A stretch of 64,000 bases of DNA. Origin: Planctomycetota bacterium. Its GTDB lineage: Bacteria; Planctomycetota; Planctomycetia; Gemmatales; Gemmataceae. Shown here piece after piece: positions 33,917 through 43,336 of the stretch (its first letter is position 1; each line of letters starts with the position of its first letter). The position numbers and the translations under genes were made by a program. Location: the NCBI GenBank assembly GCA_021413735.1, contig JAIOPV010000164.1, positions 1 through 64,000 of the forward strand, written 5' to 3'. Below the pieces are notes generated by a model. It had not been told where the DNA came from. It made no database searches and was given only the letters and a program-made list of their open reading frames with translations.

Positions 33917-36900
33917 TCAGCGGTTCGTCGGGTAGATCACGATGCCCTCGGCAGCGGCGTTCGCGGCTGGGTTCTTCTCGCGGTACTTCTGCGTCGTGGC
34001 GGAACGGGCCAGTTCGTCTGGCTTGTACATCGCGTGCGAAAGCTGATGCAGGCTCGCCAACGCCGCTGCGAGCGCCGCTTGCACCGTGGCATCTTTCTCC
34101 GCGTGGAACGCCGGCCTCAACTGTGCGATCAACGCCCGCACGGTTGGCAACCGTGGAGACGTTGGATCGGGGAGACGCTTGCCAATCGCCGTCACCGCAG
34201 CGGCCAGTTCGGTCGCGGCCTTCGTGCGATCTGCAGGCGAAGTTCCGGCTTTCGTAGCCGCGTCGCCGAGTTCCTTCAACCGCTCCGTGGATGGCGGTTC
34301 GGACGGAATCGCCACACTCGTCGTTCCGTGGCCGAGTTGCTCGTAGCACTGACTCAGCCCAAAGTGCGAATCTAAATCCTCCAGATCAACCGCGAGCGCT
34401 CTCTCGTAAGCAGACACCGAACGCAACAAGAACCCGCGTTCGGCCTCGGAGTGTGCTGCTTCCAACGTGCTGCGTTTGTAGAGCGTGCGGCCGAGTTCCG
34501 CGAGGACGACGTAGTCCCGCGTGAAGTCGAACTTCGGCTTGCCGTCGTCGTGCTTCGGTTGGTTCGCCGGGTCCACGATCTTCTCGAAGAGTGCCGCGGC
34601 CGCGTCGAGGTCGGCGGCGCGAGTCGCGTTCTGGGCCGTGAGCAGTCCGTTGAACCAAGCCAGCAACCACCACGGAGCAGGTGGGTCGCTTTCCTTCGCG
34701 GCGTTCAGTTCACGACCAGCCTCCGCGAGTCGCTGGGCGCCGCCCTGTTCCATCAGCACGCGAGCCAGATTCACATGCCCGTGCCAAACGGCATCCTTCG
34801 CTCCGAGCGTAAGCAGCTTGCGGAACGCTGCCTCGGCTTGCTTCAGGTTGCCGCGTTTCATCCCCGCGCCGCCCTCGATGAAGCAACCGATGCCGTAATC
34901 GTTCCACCGCTGCCACGGCGGCTTGATCGCCGACTCCTGCGGTGGCACACTCTCGGCAACGCCAGCCACCGGTAGTACCACGCGATCCTCGCAGATATCC
35001 ACGATCGGCAACTTCGGCACCGGCTTCCCAGCCTCCTTGTGCACGAGTTCCATGTACTTGTAGTCGAACTTGCGATACCGCAGTTTCACCGTGAGTTCGA
35101 CGGGGCCGGTCACATCGGGCGGCACCGTTAGCTTGTAATGCACGACCTGGCCGGCACCCGGCGGAATCTGCTTGTCGTACAGCGGCGTGAAGATGTCTTG
35201 CGGGTTGCGGCGGTCGATGCGGTTGCCGTTGCGATCAAGCATGTGAACGTTCACGAAGTGCGACCACGGATCGACCTCGCCCGTCTCGTCTGGTCCCGAC
35301 ATCGCACCGCTGCGACCAATCACTTTGCCCCCAGCAGTCGCCTTGAAGTCCACCCAGATCTCGTTGGAATCGACCGTGCCCTGACTGAACGGATGGCCGA
35401 TGTTCAGCGTGCGAATGACGACTTCGATGATGTGCGTTTCGCCTGGCTTGAGTTGTGGCAATGTCGGCCGAATCACCGCGGGCAGATCCTCCGAGGCGTT
35501 GATCGGCTTCACGCCGAACAGGTCGATTCGCAGCTTGCCGTCGCGGAGGAACTCGGCGGTCGTGTCGATGGCCTTCTGCAACTGCGGCTCACGCCCGGCG
35601 AGTCGCGGCTCCTTCTTCAGCAACTCGAACAGTCCGGTATTGGAACCCGGGAAGAAATGACTGTGCCGCTTGCGTGTGCCGGAGCCGTCGAAGTCCTTCG
35701 AACCGAAATCGCCGCTCGGTTCCAACGGCATGTGGCACGCGGCGCAGTTGTCCTTCTTGCCGGTCGGCGGGAAGTAGAAGCTCCGCGAGCCGTTACCCAC
35801 GCCACTCAAAATGAACGTGTCGTAATGGTTCTGGCCACGCAGGAAATCCTTGTAGTGATTCAGTTCCACCGGCAAGTGCACCTTGTGACACGTCGAACAG
35901 AACTCGGCGGTCTTATGGTGCGGCTTCAGGAATGTCTTCTTGTGAAGCTCCGGTTTCGCCTTAATGAGCTGGTTGTTGAGCCACTGGAGGGAACTCGAAT
36001 CGGAGTACGCGAACGGATAGTGCTGGGCTTCCTCGATGGTGTAAGCGGCGTTGCCGATCGGTGCGTTGACGTGCGTGATCGAGTGGCACACGACGCAGGT
36101 GATGCCGGCGTGGGCCGTCGGGTCGTTGATGATGTCGTAGTTGGGGTCGTCGAACTTCCCACTGAAGAACGGCACCGGATCGTGGCAGCCGGCACACCAA
36201 CGCGAGGCGTTCATCTTGCCGTCGCGCTCCAGCGACACCTTGCGGGTTTCCTTGACGCTGAACAGGTACGCCGGGTTGTTGAACGAACTGAACTTGTGCG
36301 CCGAGTGCAGATGGTCGTTGAAGATGTCCTGGTGGCACTTCATGCAGTACGTGTCGAGCATCATCGACTGCTCGGGGATGAACTTGCCGTCGGTCGTCCG
36401 GGCCTCCGACGGGAAGAAGTAACGCATGCCTTCCGGCGAACCTTCACGCCCGTATTTCTGCGGGTCGAGGATGTGAAACGCTGCCATGCTGACGACCACG
36501 GCCAGGACCACGACGCCGCCGTACTTGCCGTACTTCCACTTGATTGGCGGCCCGGCCCGGCGATGCAACACATATGCATACACCGCGAGGAGCGGCACAA
36601 GGACATGCGCGAAGTAGATCGACCAGCGGCCGACTGAACCGGTCGGCAGTTGCGGCATCCCCTCGATTTGGATGAGCGCCAACCCGGTGACGGCGATCAC
36701 CAACCCGAGCGCGAATACGATGACGCCCAGCCGCACGGCGACGCGGTTCTCTCGCTTGCGGGCGCTCCACCAGTGCGCGAAGCCGAACAGCAGGAACGGC
36801 GCAACACCCACAACACCGACAACGGTGTGCGCCAGGATCATCCAGAATGTGAAGCCTGTCGTGAAGAGTTGATCGGGCTTTACCCGGTTCATCACGGTGA

Positions 36901-37090
36901 TGCTGAGGAGGTAAATCCCAGTCGCGGCGAGGAAGCCGAACCCGGCGAACACCGCATACAGCAGCACCCGCAAGCGTGGACCGATCGCTGGCACATACGG
37001 AGCCGCGGGAGCCCCAGTCCGCTTCTTCACCACGACAGTCGGAACGCTCGCCGCTTCGTATTCACTCACGATCGACACTCCCCAGCTCAT
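33917..37090 (-). CDS. Membrane pentaheme cytochrome c with TPR domain
   Basis: A 1057-residue protein starting at ATG 37090, whose ATG overlaps the kinase stop (ATGA), so it is translationally coupled. Five hydrophobic helices occupy about 41-64, 81-107, 119-143, 155-177 and 191-207. Helix pairs carry His88/His106 and His162/His176, as in b-type heme proteins (inference). The exported part has five CxxCH haem-c sites at 249, 299, 332, 398 and 449 (CMKCH, CAGCH, CVVCH, CSTCH, CAACH), resembling the cytochrome c554/NapC-like group. A beta region and about six TPRs (790-1020) follow. It would carry electrons across the inner membrane to extracytoplasmic partners, possibly the CRTAC1 proteins encoded next. 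Confidence 0.85.
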   Translation of the reverse strand: MSWGVSIVSEYEAASVPTVVVKKRTGAPAAPYVPAIGPRLRVLLYAVFAGFGFLAATGIYLLSITVMNRVKPDQLFTTGFTFWMILAHTVVGVVGVAPFLLFGFAHWWSARKRENRVAVRLGVIVFALGLVIAVTGLALIQIEGMPQLPTGSVGRWSIYFAHVLVPLLAVYAYVLHRRAGPPIKWKYGKYGGVVVLAVVVSMAAFHILDPQKYGREGSPEGMRYFFPSEARTTDGKFIPEQSMMLDTYCMKCHQDIFNDHLHSAHKFSSFNNPAYLFSVKETRKVSLERDGKMNASRWCAGCHDPVPFFSGKFDDPNYDIINDPTAHAGITCVVCHSITHVNAPIGNAAYTIEEAQHYPFAYSDSSSLQWLNNQLIKAKPELHKKTFLKPHHKTAEFCSTCHKVHLPVELNHYKDFLRGQNHYDTFILSGVGNGSRSFYFPPTGKKDNCAACHMPLEPSGDFGSKDFDGSGTRKRHSHFFPGSNTGLFELLKKEPRLAGREPQLQKAIDTTAEFLRDGKLRIDLFGVKPINASEDLPAVIRPTLPQLKPGETHIIEVVIRTLNIGHPFSQGTVDSNEIWVDFKATAGGKVIGRSGAMSGPDETGEVDPWSHFVNVHMLDRNGNRIDRRNPQDIFTPLYDKQIPPGAGQVVHYKLTVPPDVTGPVELTVKLRYRKFDYKYMELVHKEAGKPVPKLPIVDICEDRVVLPVAGVAESVPPQESAIKPPWQRWNDYGIGCFIEGGAGMKRGNLKQAEAAFRKLLTLGAKDAVWHGHVNLARVLMEQGGAQRLAEAGRELNAAKESDPPAPWWLLAWFNGLLTAQNATRAADLDAAAALFEKIVDPANQPKHDDGKPKFDFTRDYVVLAELGRTLYKRSTLEAAHSEAERGFLLRSVSAYERALAVDLEDLDSHFGLSQCYEQLGHGTTSVAIPSEPPSTERLKELGDAATKAGTSPADRTKAATELAAAVTAIGKRLPDPTSPRLPTVRALIAQLRPAFHAEKDATVQAALAAALASLHQLSHAMYKPDELARSATTQKYREKNPAANAAAEGIVIYPTNR

Positions 37091-39954
37091 CCACCCAGTA
37101 ACCACGCGAACCAACCCTGGCCCGCGACCCGTCCGCCCCGAACGTGAGCCGCGAACTGTGCCGCCGTCGCGTGTCGCTTCTTCGGCTTCCACTCCATCGC
37201 ACGCCGACAAACTCGCCCCAGTGCACCCGATTTCGTTGCGGTTCGACGCGCTCGAGAAGCCGCTTCTTGAAGGCCGATCCATCTTCGGTCGGGCAGCCCC
37301 GCCCGCGTTCCGAACACGTTCTCGGGTGGAATTCCCATCAGCAATTCTGCGAGCAACGCCCCGAGCGCATACACATCGGCGGCCGGCGTGAACTTGATCG
37401 GTTCACGCAACAGATACTCCGGCGGCTTGTAGCCAGCCCGCGTTTCCAACTGCACATCGAGAACGCCAGTCTGCGCCGCCCCCCACCGACCTTCCACGTC
37501 GGCAACGAGTCGGAAGTCGGTGACTCGCGGTGTGCCGTCCGCGGCGAACAGGATCTTGTCGGGGTCGAGATCGCCGTGGAATAGCCCGTGCTGGTGTGCG
37601 TGGTGAACGGCAAGCGCGATTGTCGCGGCAAGTTCAGCGGCAGCCCCCGCCGTGAACGGTCCGCTTGCGAGTTTCTTCGTCAGCGTGCCGCCCGGCAGAT
37701 ACTCCTGAATGACGGTCAGCCGGCCCCCGTATTCCTCGATGCCGAGAGTCGCGCGAATGTTCGGGTGGCGGATCTTCGCCGCGGCAGAGAGCGTTCGGGT
37801 GAGTTGAACCTTGGCGGCGGGCGAGAGCCTGGCTGTGTCGATCTGGTGAAGCGTCACATCTTCGCCTTCGGGCGTGCGCGCCTTCACGAGTCTGCCGAGG
37901 CGGGTATCTCCGAGTGGCTCGACATGGCTGAACCCGGACGGAACTCCGCGATCCCCTGCGACGGTCGGACCGCCAGTGGGGCCAGGAGCTTCGCGAAGGA
38001 ACGTCTTCAGTGCATCGGCAACATCGTCGGCTTTCTGATATCGACGTGACGGGTTCGCATCGAGGCACATCAAACAGATCGACTCCAATCGTGCCGGCAA
38101 ATCGACCCGCACTCGCCCAGGCGAGACAAGTGTGCGTTTGGGATCAGGAACGCGGCCGGTGAGGAGCATGTAGAGCACCGCACCGAGAGCGTAGATATCG
38201 TCGGCAGCGCGGCCCGGTCCTTGCGACAGATCGGTGAACGTGACGGTTCCGTCAGCTGCAAGCAGGATATTCGCGGGCGACAGATTCCCGTGAATGTGCC
38301 CGAGCGCGTGCAGTGTCGCGAGCGCCGTGGCTGCCTTCGCGGTTAGTTCGGCAGCGTCGCGAACGGGCCGATCTGCTGGCGCGACTCGCTCTGCCAACGC
38401 CGCGAGGCTTCCACCCGGAACGTACTCCATCGCGCAGTACACCAACCCGTCGCGCTCGCCGAGGTCGTACACTTCGACGACCAGCGGCCGGGGAGCGTGA
38501 CCGGCCTTGTGGTAATGCCGTTTCACTTCGGCCGCGATGACCGCTTGCCGTTCGAGTTGTTCGAGCGCTGCCTGCCGACCGGCCAAACTCGTGGATACCA
38601 CCTTGAGCGCGACTTCACGCCGCAGTCGAGTTTGCCGTGCCCGATAGACTTTTGTCTCGTCGTTACCGCCAAGCACGCCAAGCAGATCAAAGCCCGACCG
38701 CCGAGCCCAGTGCGCGAACCACTCTTCGCGATTCACGACCGTCGCGCGAACCTCGGCACCAGCGAGGAATCCGCGAAGATCGGTCGCGAGTTCGCCAGCA
38801 GTCGCGTAGCGGTCAGCGGGGTCTTTCTCCAGGCATTTCAAGCACACGGCTTCAATCGCCGGGGAAATGCCAGCTCGTACTCGCGTCGGCGGAAGGGGCT
38901 TGTCCATGACCTGCGCGAGAACCAGTTCCATGCTCGTGCCCTGAAACGGCGGCGTGCCCGTGAGGCACTCGTACATCATCGCGCCGAGAGCATAAACGTC
39001 CGCAGCAGGTCCGATGTCGGTGCGGCCCTGGGCCTGTTCAGGTGCCATGTATGCGGGCGTGCCGAGGACGGTTCCGGAATTCGTGAGGCCGCCGTCGGAT
39101 GCGAGGTCTTTCGCCAGCCCGAAGTCGGTGATGATCGGCGTGCCGTCGCTGCGAAGCAGAACGTTACTCGGTTTCAAGTCGCGATGGATGACACCCGCCG
39201 CGTGAGCAGCCTGAACGCCCCACGCCAGCACTTCCATCAACTCGGCAACCTTGTTATCGGTCAACTTCTCTTTGCGAAGCCGATCCGCGAGGTTGCCGCC
39301 TTCGACCAGTTCGAGCGCGATGTACGGGCAACCGTCGAGTTCGCCCGATTCGTAAACGCGAACGATGTGAGGGTGATTGAGCCTGGCGAGTGCCTGTGCC
39401 TCAGCGAGAAACCGCAGCCGATGCGCCGGGCTGACGTGTTCGCCACCGAGGATCATCTTCAACGCGGCGAGCCGGTTCAGTCGGCGATGTCGTGCCTTGT
39501 AGACAACGCCCATGCCGCCGCGACCAAGCTCACCGAGAATCTCGTAGCCGACGAGATCACGCGCCGAACCCGCCGCTGACCGCGTCGCATCGGTCAGGGC
39601 ATGCCAACGATCGACGAGCCGACGGATTCGCTCCGAACAGTTGGGAAATCGCCGAACGAGGTTCTCAACATCGGAAGCCATACCGCGTTCGGTAGCGAGC
39701 ATGAATTCCTGAAACGCGAGGTCGGCGACGTGAGCGGCTTCCGCCGCCAGCGCTGGCAGTGCCGCGAGATAGGCTTCGACGCGAATGTGCTCGCCGATTG
39801 CCCAGCGAGCACGAAGATCAGCCATCACGAGCATGGCTTGTTCGTGTGGCGCGAGGTCGGCGAGCCTGGAGACGGATTCCGGCAGTGGCGCCCCAGCCGA
39901 GAGCGTTGCGCTTTCGGGGTTCTCGGAAGCGATACTGATGGCTGCGCTTTTCAT
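37087..39954 (-). CDS. Ser/Thr kinase with one active and two pseudokinase domains
   Basis: A 955-residue protein from ATG 39954 (MKSAAISIASENPESATLSA), GAGAG upstream. A helical region (35-125) precedes kinase 1 (137-397), which is intact: LGRGGMGVVY, Lys166, HRDLKPSN at 257-264, DFG at 277-279, APE. Kinase 2 (422-655) keeps Lys451 but has HGNLSPAN (catalytic Asp to Asn557) and DLS for DFG. Kinase 3 (about 676-940) lacks the VAIK lysine, has HGDLDPDK and DFR instead of DFG. The second and third are therefore likely pseudokinases that bind or regulate. No membrane helix. The stop overlaps the cytochrome start, tying the kinase to that operon. Confidence 0.88.
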   Translation of the reverse strand: MKSAAISIASENPESATLSAGAPLPESVSRLADLAPHEQAMLVMADLRARWAIGEHIRVEAYLAALPALAAEAAHVADLAFQEFMLATERGMASDVENLVRRFPNCSERIRRLVDRWHALTDATRSAAGSARDLVGYEILGELGRGGMGVVYKARHRRLNRLAALKMILGGEHVSPAHRLRFLAEAQALARLNHPHIVRVYESGELDGCPYIALELVEGGNLADRLRKEKLTDNKVAELMEVLAWGVQAAHAAGVIHRDLKPSNVLLRSDGTPIITDFGLAKDLASDGGLTNSGTVLGTPAYMAPEQAQGRTDIGPAADVYALGAMMYECLTGTPPFQGTSMELVLAQVMDKPLPPTRVRAGISPAIEAVCLKCLEKDPADRYATAGELATDLRGFLAGAEVRATVVNREEWFAHWARRSGFDLLGVLGGNDETKVYRARQTRLRREVALKVVSTSLAGRQAALEQLERQAVIAAEVKRHYHKAGHAPRPLVVEVYDLGERDGLVYCAMEYVPGGSLAALAERVAPADRPVRDAAELTAKAATALATLHALGHIHGNLSPANILLAADGTVTFTDLSQGPGRAADDIYALGAVLYMLLTGRVPDPKRTLVSPGRVRVDLPARLESICLMCLDANPSRRYQKADDVADALKTFLREAPGPTGGPTVAGDRGVPSGFSHVEPLGDTRLGRLVKARTPEGEDVTLHQIDTARLSPAAKVQLTRTLSAAAKIRHPNIRATLGIEEYGGRLTVIQEYLPGGTLTKKLASGPFTAGAAAELAATIALAVHHAHQHGLFHGDLDPDKILFAADGTPRVTDFRLVADVEGRWGAAQTGVLDVQLETRAGYKPPEYLLREPIKFTPAADVYALGALLAELLMGIPPENVFGTRAGLPDRRWIGLQEAASRARRTATKSGALGRVCRRAMEWKPKKRHATAAQFAAHVRGGRVAGQGWFAWLLGG

Positions 39955-40309
39955 TCTCTCATAGCGTAACCTGCGGCATGACACGGGGCAACTTGCGGCA
40001 GGTCAGCATTGGTTCCGGGCCACTTCCACACCCCTCCCCGGAACCAACCGATTCAGGCCCGGAACCATTCCATTCGTCCGGAAGAAATATCGTTCAGACA
40101 AGCCGCAGGAATTGCTTCCAACGCATCTCCTTACCGAAATGGTGATTGCGTGCGGGGGGTCTGGCACCCTCGTGGACTGTCCGAAATTCCACCTCCGGAA
40201 CCATCATTTCGCCCCCGGAACCATGTCACCTGTCCGGAAGAAAAACCATCAGAATGTGTCTCGGTTCACGGCTTCTCGACGCCACAAGACTCACCCGAAC
40301 TTGATCGCA
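39955..40309. promoter_or_regulatory. Upstream region of the kinase operon with CCGGAA array
   Basis: No gene is credible here. CCGGAA motifs occur at 40038, 40059, 40078 and again at 40195, 40215, 40234, plus an inverted copy (TGGTTCCGG) at 40010. Four read CCGGAACCA; the third of each triplet reads CCGGAAGAA. Steps of 19-21 bp put them on one face of the helix. The two triplets repeat with a 156-157-nt period. They lie 56-290 nt before the kinase ATG, so a regulator could bind here. Confidence 0.6.
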
Positions 40310-41230
40310 CTACTTTCGTAATCCTGCGAGGAATTCCCGCAGGCTCGCTTCCAGGGTGCGGGCTTCCTCGGGCGTGAATTTCGTCTTCGTCGTGAGGTCG
40401 CGCAACTCCTCCGAAACCACGAGCGGCGTGCCATTCGGAAGATGATCGACGCCGAAGGTGGAAGCCGTCGCGATGCCGAGAACGTCGAAGCCCTTTGGAT
40501 CGGGGACGAGCTCGGCCTCGTCAATTTCGTTTGGCTTCAGCAGAACTGCCTTCGCCGAATCAAAGCAATTGCTGGAGGCGTCGAGCGGCCACAGCAGCAC
40601 ATCGAGTTGCCCCGTTTTGCTGTCCACGAGTAGAGCGTAACGGTAACGGATGAGCTTGTTCACTTCGCCACAGCGAAACCACACGGGCGTATCCATTAAC
40701 GCGAACGTCGGACCTTGTACGACGACCACCGCGAGTGCCTGAATTTGGTAGCCTTGCGTGATGATCTGCTTCGTAATCCAGTCGAGCTGCACGCCGTGCT
40801 TCGGGGCCGTTTCCGCTGTGATGACGACATCCTTACCGCCAACGGTGGTGCCGAGACCAAGGGCGATCGCTCGCAGTTGATAGCGGGTTTCGTCGCCGCG
40901 TGTTTCGGGCCGCACATCAGCTACGAACGCCGTGAACATCCAGCGTGTCATGCGAACGGTCTGCGAGCGTGCGAGCCTGGGAATCTTCGACTCTTGATCC
41001 GGTCGCACGCGCGGCAAGCTCTTGATGACGAGATGCGACCAGCCTTCCGGGGGAGTCGTGCCGACGACGGTTCCCGGCGGAATCTTTTCGGGAGGCTTCG
41101 CGGCGACGTCGTAATCGGCGGTCCACTGCGGCGCGGGTGCGGCTGCCGGCCACAAATACCACGACGCCCCGCCGAGCAGCGCGAGAGCCATCACACCAAG
41201 AAGCCACCGCAGTCGGCGTTTTGTTACCAT
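40310..41230 (-). CDS. Membrane-anchored protein of unknown function
   Basis: A 306-residue protein from ATG 41230 with GGGGA upstream. An N-terminal helix after basic residues (RWLLGVMALALLGGASWYLW) anchors it, with the rest outside the cytoplasm. The soluble part is mixed alpha/beta with no recognised motif; segments include GWSHLVIKSLPRVRPDQESK and RYRYALLVDSKTGQLDVLLW. Two isolated cysteines occur. It could be transcribed ahead of the kinase operon, but the 355-nt gap with a site array argues for a separate unit. Confidence 0.6.
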   Translation of the reverse strand: MVTKRRLRWLLGVMALALLGGASWYLWPAAAPAPQWTADYDVAAKPPEKIPPGTVVGTTPPEGWSHLVIKSLPRVRPDQESKIPRLARSQTVRMTRWMFTAFVADVRPETRGDETRYQLRAIALGLGTTVGGKDVVITAETAPKHGVQLDWITKQIITQGYQIQALAVVVVQGPTFALMDTPVWFRCGEVNKLIRYRYALLVDSKTGQLDVLLWPLDASSNCFDSAKAVLLKPNEIDEAELVPDPKGFDVLGIATASTFGVDHLPNGTPLVVSEELRDLTTKTKFTPEEARTLEASLREFLAGLRK

Positions 41231-41346
41231 GTTCCCCAATCTGTGCAGTTCCACCGCGTGCCTTGGTCTTCCTCCGACGCACGGACCATGTTATCCCGCC
41301 GATACCGAGCGTGCTGGTCTTCGCGCGCCGTCAGCAGGAGTACGCC

Positions 41347-43266
41347 GTGAACACCCTACCCGTTAGCCACGCGAACACCAGCGTTGCGAGCTTCTTGAAC
41401 CGTGGGCGCGAATTCGGGTCTCGCCTGGCGACTGCGTTTGAGTCGCCTTGGGTGGCTTACGGGTTGATCGTGGCGCTTCAGTTGAAGTTACTCTGGGGTT
41501 TGTGGGCGGTCGCGGACGTGGTGGCAGGTGATCTCGGTTATTACTACGCGAACGCCTGGCGATGGCACACCACCGGGCACGGCAACTACGCCTGGTCGCC
41601 ACTATACACCGCGTTCTACTCGCTGTTCTTCTCGATTGATCCTGACCCGAACTGGGCGAACGTCGCCCACCGAATCACGATCGTGATGAGCATCGCAGTG
41701 CTGGCCCTCGCGGTGTTCCGACAACTGCTGCCCGCTGCGGTCGCGTGGCTCTGTGCGGCGTGGTTGGTTGTGAATCCGATCGTCTACGACGCGATGTACG
41801 AAGTGCATCTCTTCGCGCTGATTCCGACGCTACTCTCGATTCTGTTGCTCTCGACGGCGAGAACTCCGTGGCGTCGCGGAGCAGGTTTGGGGGTGCTGGG
41901 AATCACGACTGTGTTGTGTCGCAATGAGCTGTCGGTTGCGTTCGGCATTCTGGGGCTGGGGTTGGCGGTGCTGGAATGGCGACGCATTCGCCGACATGAA
42001 GGAGCGGGGCTTGGTCGAACGCTCGTGGCGTATGCTGTCGCGTTGTCGGTGGCGGCGCTAGCGTGCGGGTTTGTGTATAGCCGGTCTTCGATTCGTGGCG
42101 AAGAACTCGCGGCCGAGATGCAGTTCAAGCACACGCTTCCGATGCGGCAAATGTACGCGACGGCTTACGCTGCGAGGCATCCCGAATGGAAACTCCGCGG
42201 CATGACGCAGGGCGACGCCCTGATGACCGATACTTTTGGCAAGCCCGACCCGACGCTCGTTGAGATGATGAAGGCGAATCCGAAAGCGGTCGCGGAACAC
42301 TGGTCATGGAACACGACCCTGTTTCCGAACGGCGTCGAATTACTGCTCTTTAATCGAGCATCGGGGGCGGTTCACCCGGACTTCTTCCCGCCATCCGATC
42401 TGCGGCTCAACCACTGGTGGCCGGCAGTGCTGCTCGGCGGGTTGTGTGTCCTGTGGATCGCGGGACTCACGACGATTTGCCGCAGGTGGTCGCAGTGGAA
42501 ACAATGGATCGCACCGCGAGCGCCGGCGTGGTTCCTGCTGTTCGGGCTGGCGTGCGTCGCCGTTCCCGTGACGCTGACGTGCCGACCACGACCCGCGTAT
42601 ATGTTCGGCTTCGGTGTGACGCTCATCGTGCTGACGGGGTTGTGCGTCTGGGTCCTCGCAACGCGATTGCGTGCCGGCAACTTCTTGCCCTCCCCCCTTG
42701 TGGGGGAGGGTGGCGAGTCTTCGAGCCGGGTGGGGGGTATCGCCTCAACATCTCAACAGGTCTCCCCCCCACCCGTCGGCGAAGCGCCGCCGACCTCCCC
42801 CCCAAGGGGGCTGCTGGCGACGCTGCCGACTTACGCGAATGGTCGAAGTGCTGATAGCCGGCCAATTGCGGAAACGCTCGCCAGACTGGAACCGCACCGA
42901 GCCGAACTCGCACAGCCGGGAATCACGCTCGTGGGTTCTTCGAGCGGTATCAGTTTGTACGTCACCCCGACGGCTCGCATCAGACGATATCTGACGGACT
43001 CAATCAGTGGAACGACGCCGAACGTCGTGCAGTACACAGCTCTTGAACTCGGCTGGCAACAGGGCGAACCGATGCACGCGATGCTCACCCGCATCGGAGC
43101 CGATTACCTCTATCTCGATGAGCGAGTGATCGCGCTGTTGCAGCGCGACCGCCCAGCCGAGGCGAAGGAAATCCTTGCAGGCCAGCATGCCCCAGGCTGG
43201 CAGATGATCGACGCCGACGACAGCCCAGGCCGACGCTGGCGGTTCTATAAAGCGATCCGACCGTGA
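41347..43266 (+). CDS. Polytopic membrane protein, glycosyltransferase-39-like
   Basis: A 639-residue protein from GTG 41347 with GGAG 7 nt upstream. About ten hydrophobic helices occupy the first 480 residues, with a long loop after helix 1 that contains DVVAGDLGYYYANAWRWHTT. An acidic residue in the first extracytoplasmic loop and the overall layout fit the GT-C (PMT/ArnT/GT39-like) fold, which uses lipid-linked sugars. The C-terminal soluble part (about 500-639) is alpha/beta. Residues about 448-489 are encoded by a palindromic DNA repeat of the CCCTCTCCC family (42688-42810) inserted in frame, giving a Pro/Ser/Gly stretch in a loop. Substrate unknown. Confidence 0.65.
   Translation: MNTLPVSHANTSVASFLNRGREFGSRLATAFESPWVAYGLIVALQLKLLWGLWAVADVVAGDLGYYYANAWRWHTTGHGNYAWSPLYTAFYSLFFSIDPDPNWANVAHRITIVMSIAVLALAVFRQLLPAAVAWLCAAWLVVNPIVYDAMYEVHLFALIPTLLSILLLSTARTPWRRGAGLGVLGITTVLCRNELSVAFGILGLGLAVLEWRRIRRHEGAGLGRTLVAYAVALSVAALACGFVYSRSSIRGEELAAEMQFKHTLPMRQMYATAYAARHPEWKLRGMTQGDALMTDTFGKPDPTLVEMMKANPKAVAEHWSWNTTLFPNGVELLLFNRASGAVHPDFFPPSDLRLNHWWPAVLLGGLCVLWIAGLTTICRRWSQWKQWIAPRAPAWFLLFGLACVAVPVTLTCRPRPAYMFGFGVTLIVLTGLCVWVLATRLRAGNFLPSPLVGEGGESSSRVGGIASTSQQVSPPPVGEAPPTSPPRGLLATLPTYANGRSADSRPIAETLARLEPHRAELAQPGITLVGSSSGISLYVTPTARIRRYLTDSISGTTPNVVQYTALELGWQQGEPMHAMLTRIGADYLYLDERVIALLQRDRPAEAKEILAGQHAPGWQMIDADDSPGRRWRFYKAIRP
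42688..42810. repeat. Palindromic repeat inserted in frame in a gene
   Basis: A 123-nt segment starts CCCTCCCCCCTTGTGGGGGA and ends in a matching CCCCCCAAGGGGG arm. It has inner complementary parts (GGGTGGGGGG, CCCCCCCACCC; GGCGAAGCGCC). The layout equals the intergenic palindrome at 26111-26242. Its length is 41 codons, so the host frame stays open. Confidence 0.65.
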
Positions 43267-43336
43267 TCTGCACACGACTTCCCCTGAATCCGTTAAGATT
43301 CAGGAATCGTCCCGTGATTCGTGTCTTGAGGTCGCA

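Noticed and set aside
33864-34349. 162-residue extension of the CRTAC1 protein
   Set aside because: It lies out of frame over the cytochrome gene's TPR end; the hydrophobic start at ATG 33863 fits a secreted protein.
35138-36637. 499-codon plus-strand frame opposite the cytochrome gene
   Set aside because: Valine/arginine-rich mirror of the CxxCH protein; GC-rich codon bias leaves the antisense frame open.
40010-40242. CRISPR array
   Set aside because: Motifs are 6-9 nt with 10-14 nt gaps and differ between units; no cas genes.
40009-40377. Plus-strand frame across the CCGGAA array (PPRNQP..., PEEKPSE...)
   Set aside because: No ribosome site; the DNA motif spacing does not keep one reading frame, so the repeat is at DNA level.
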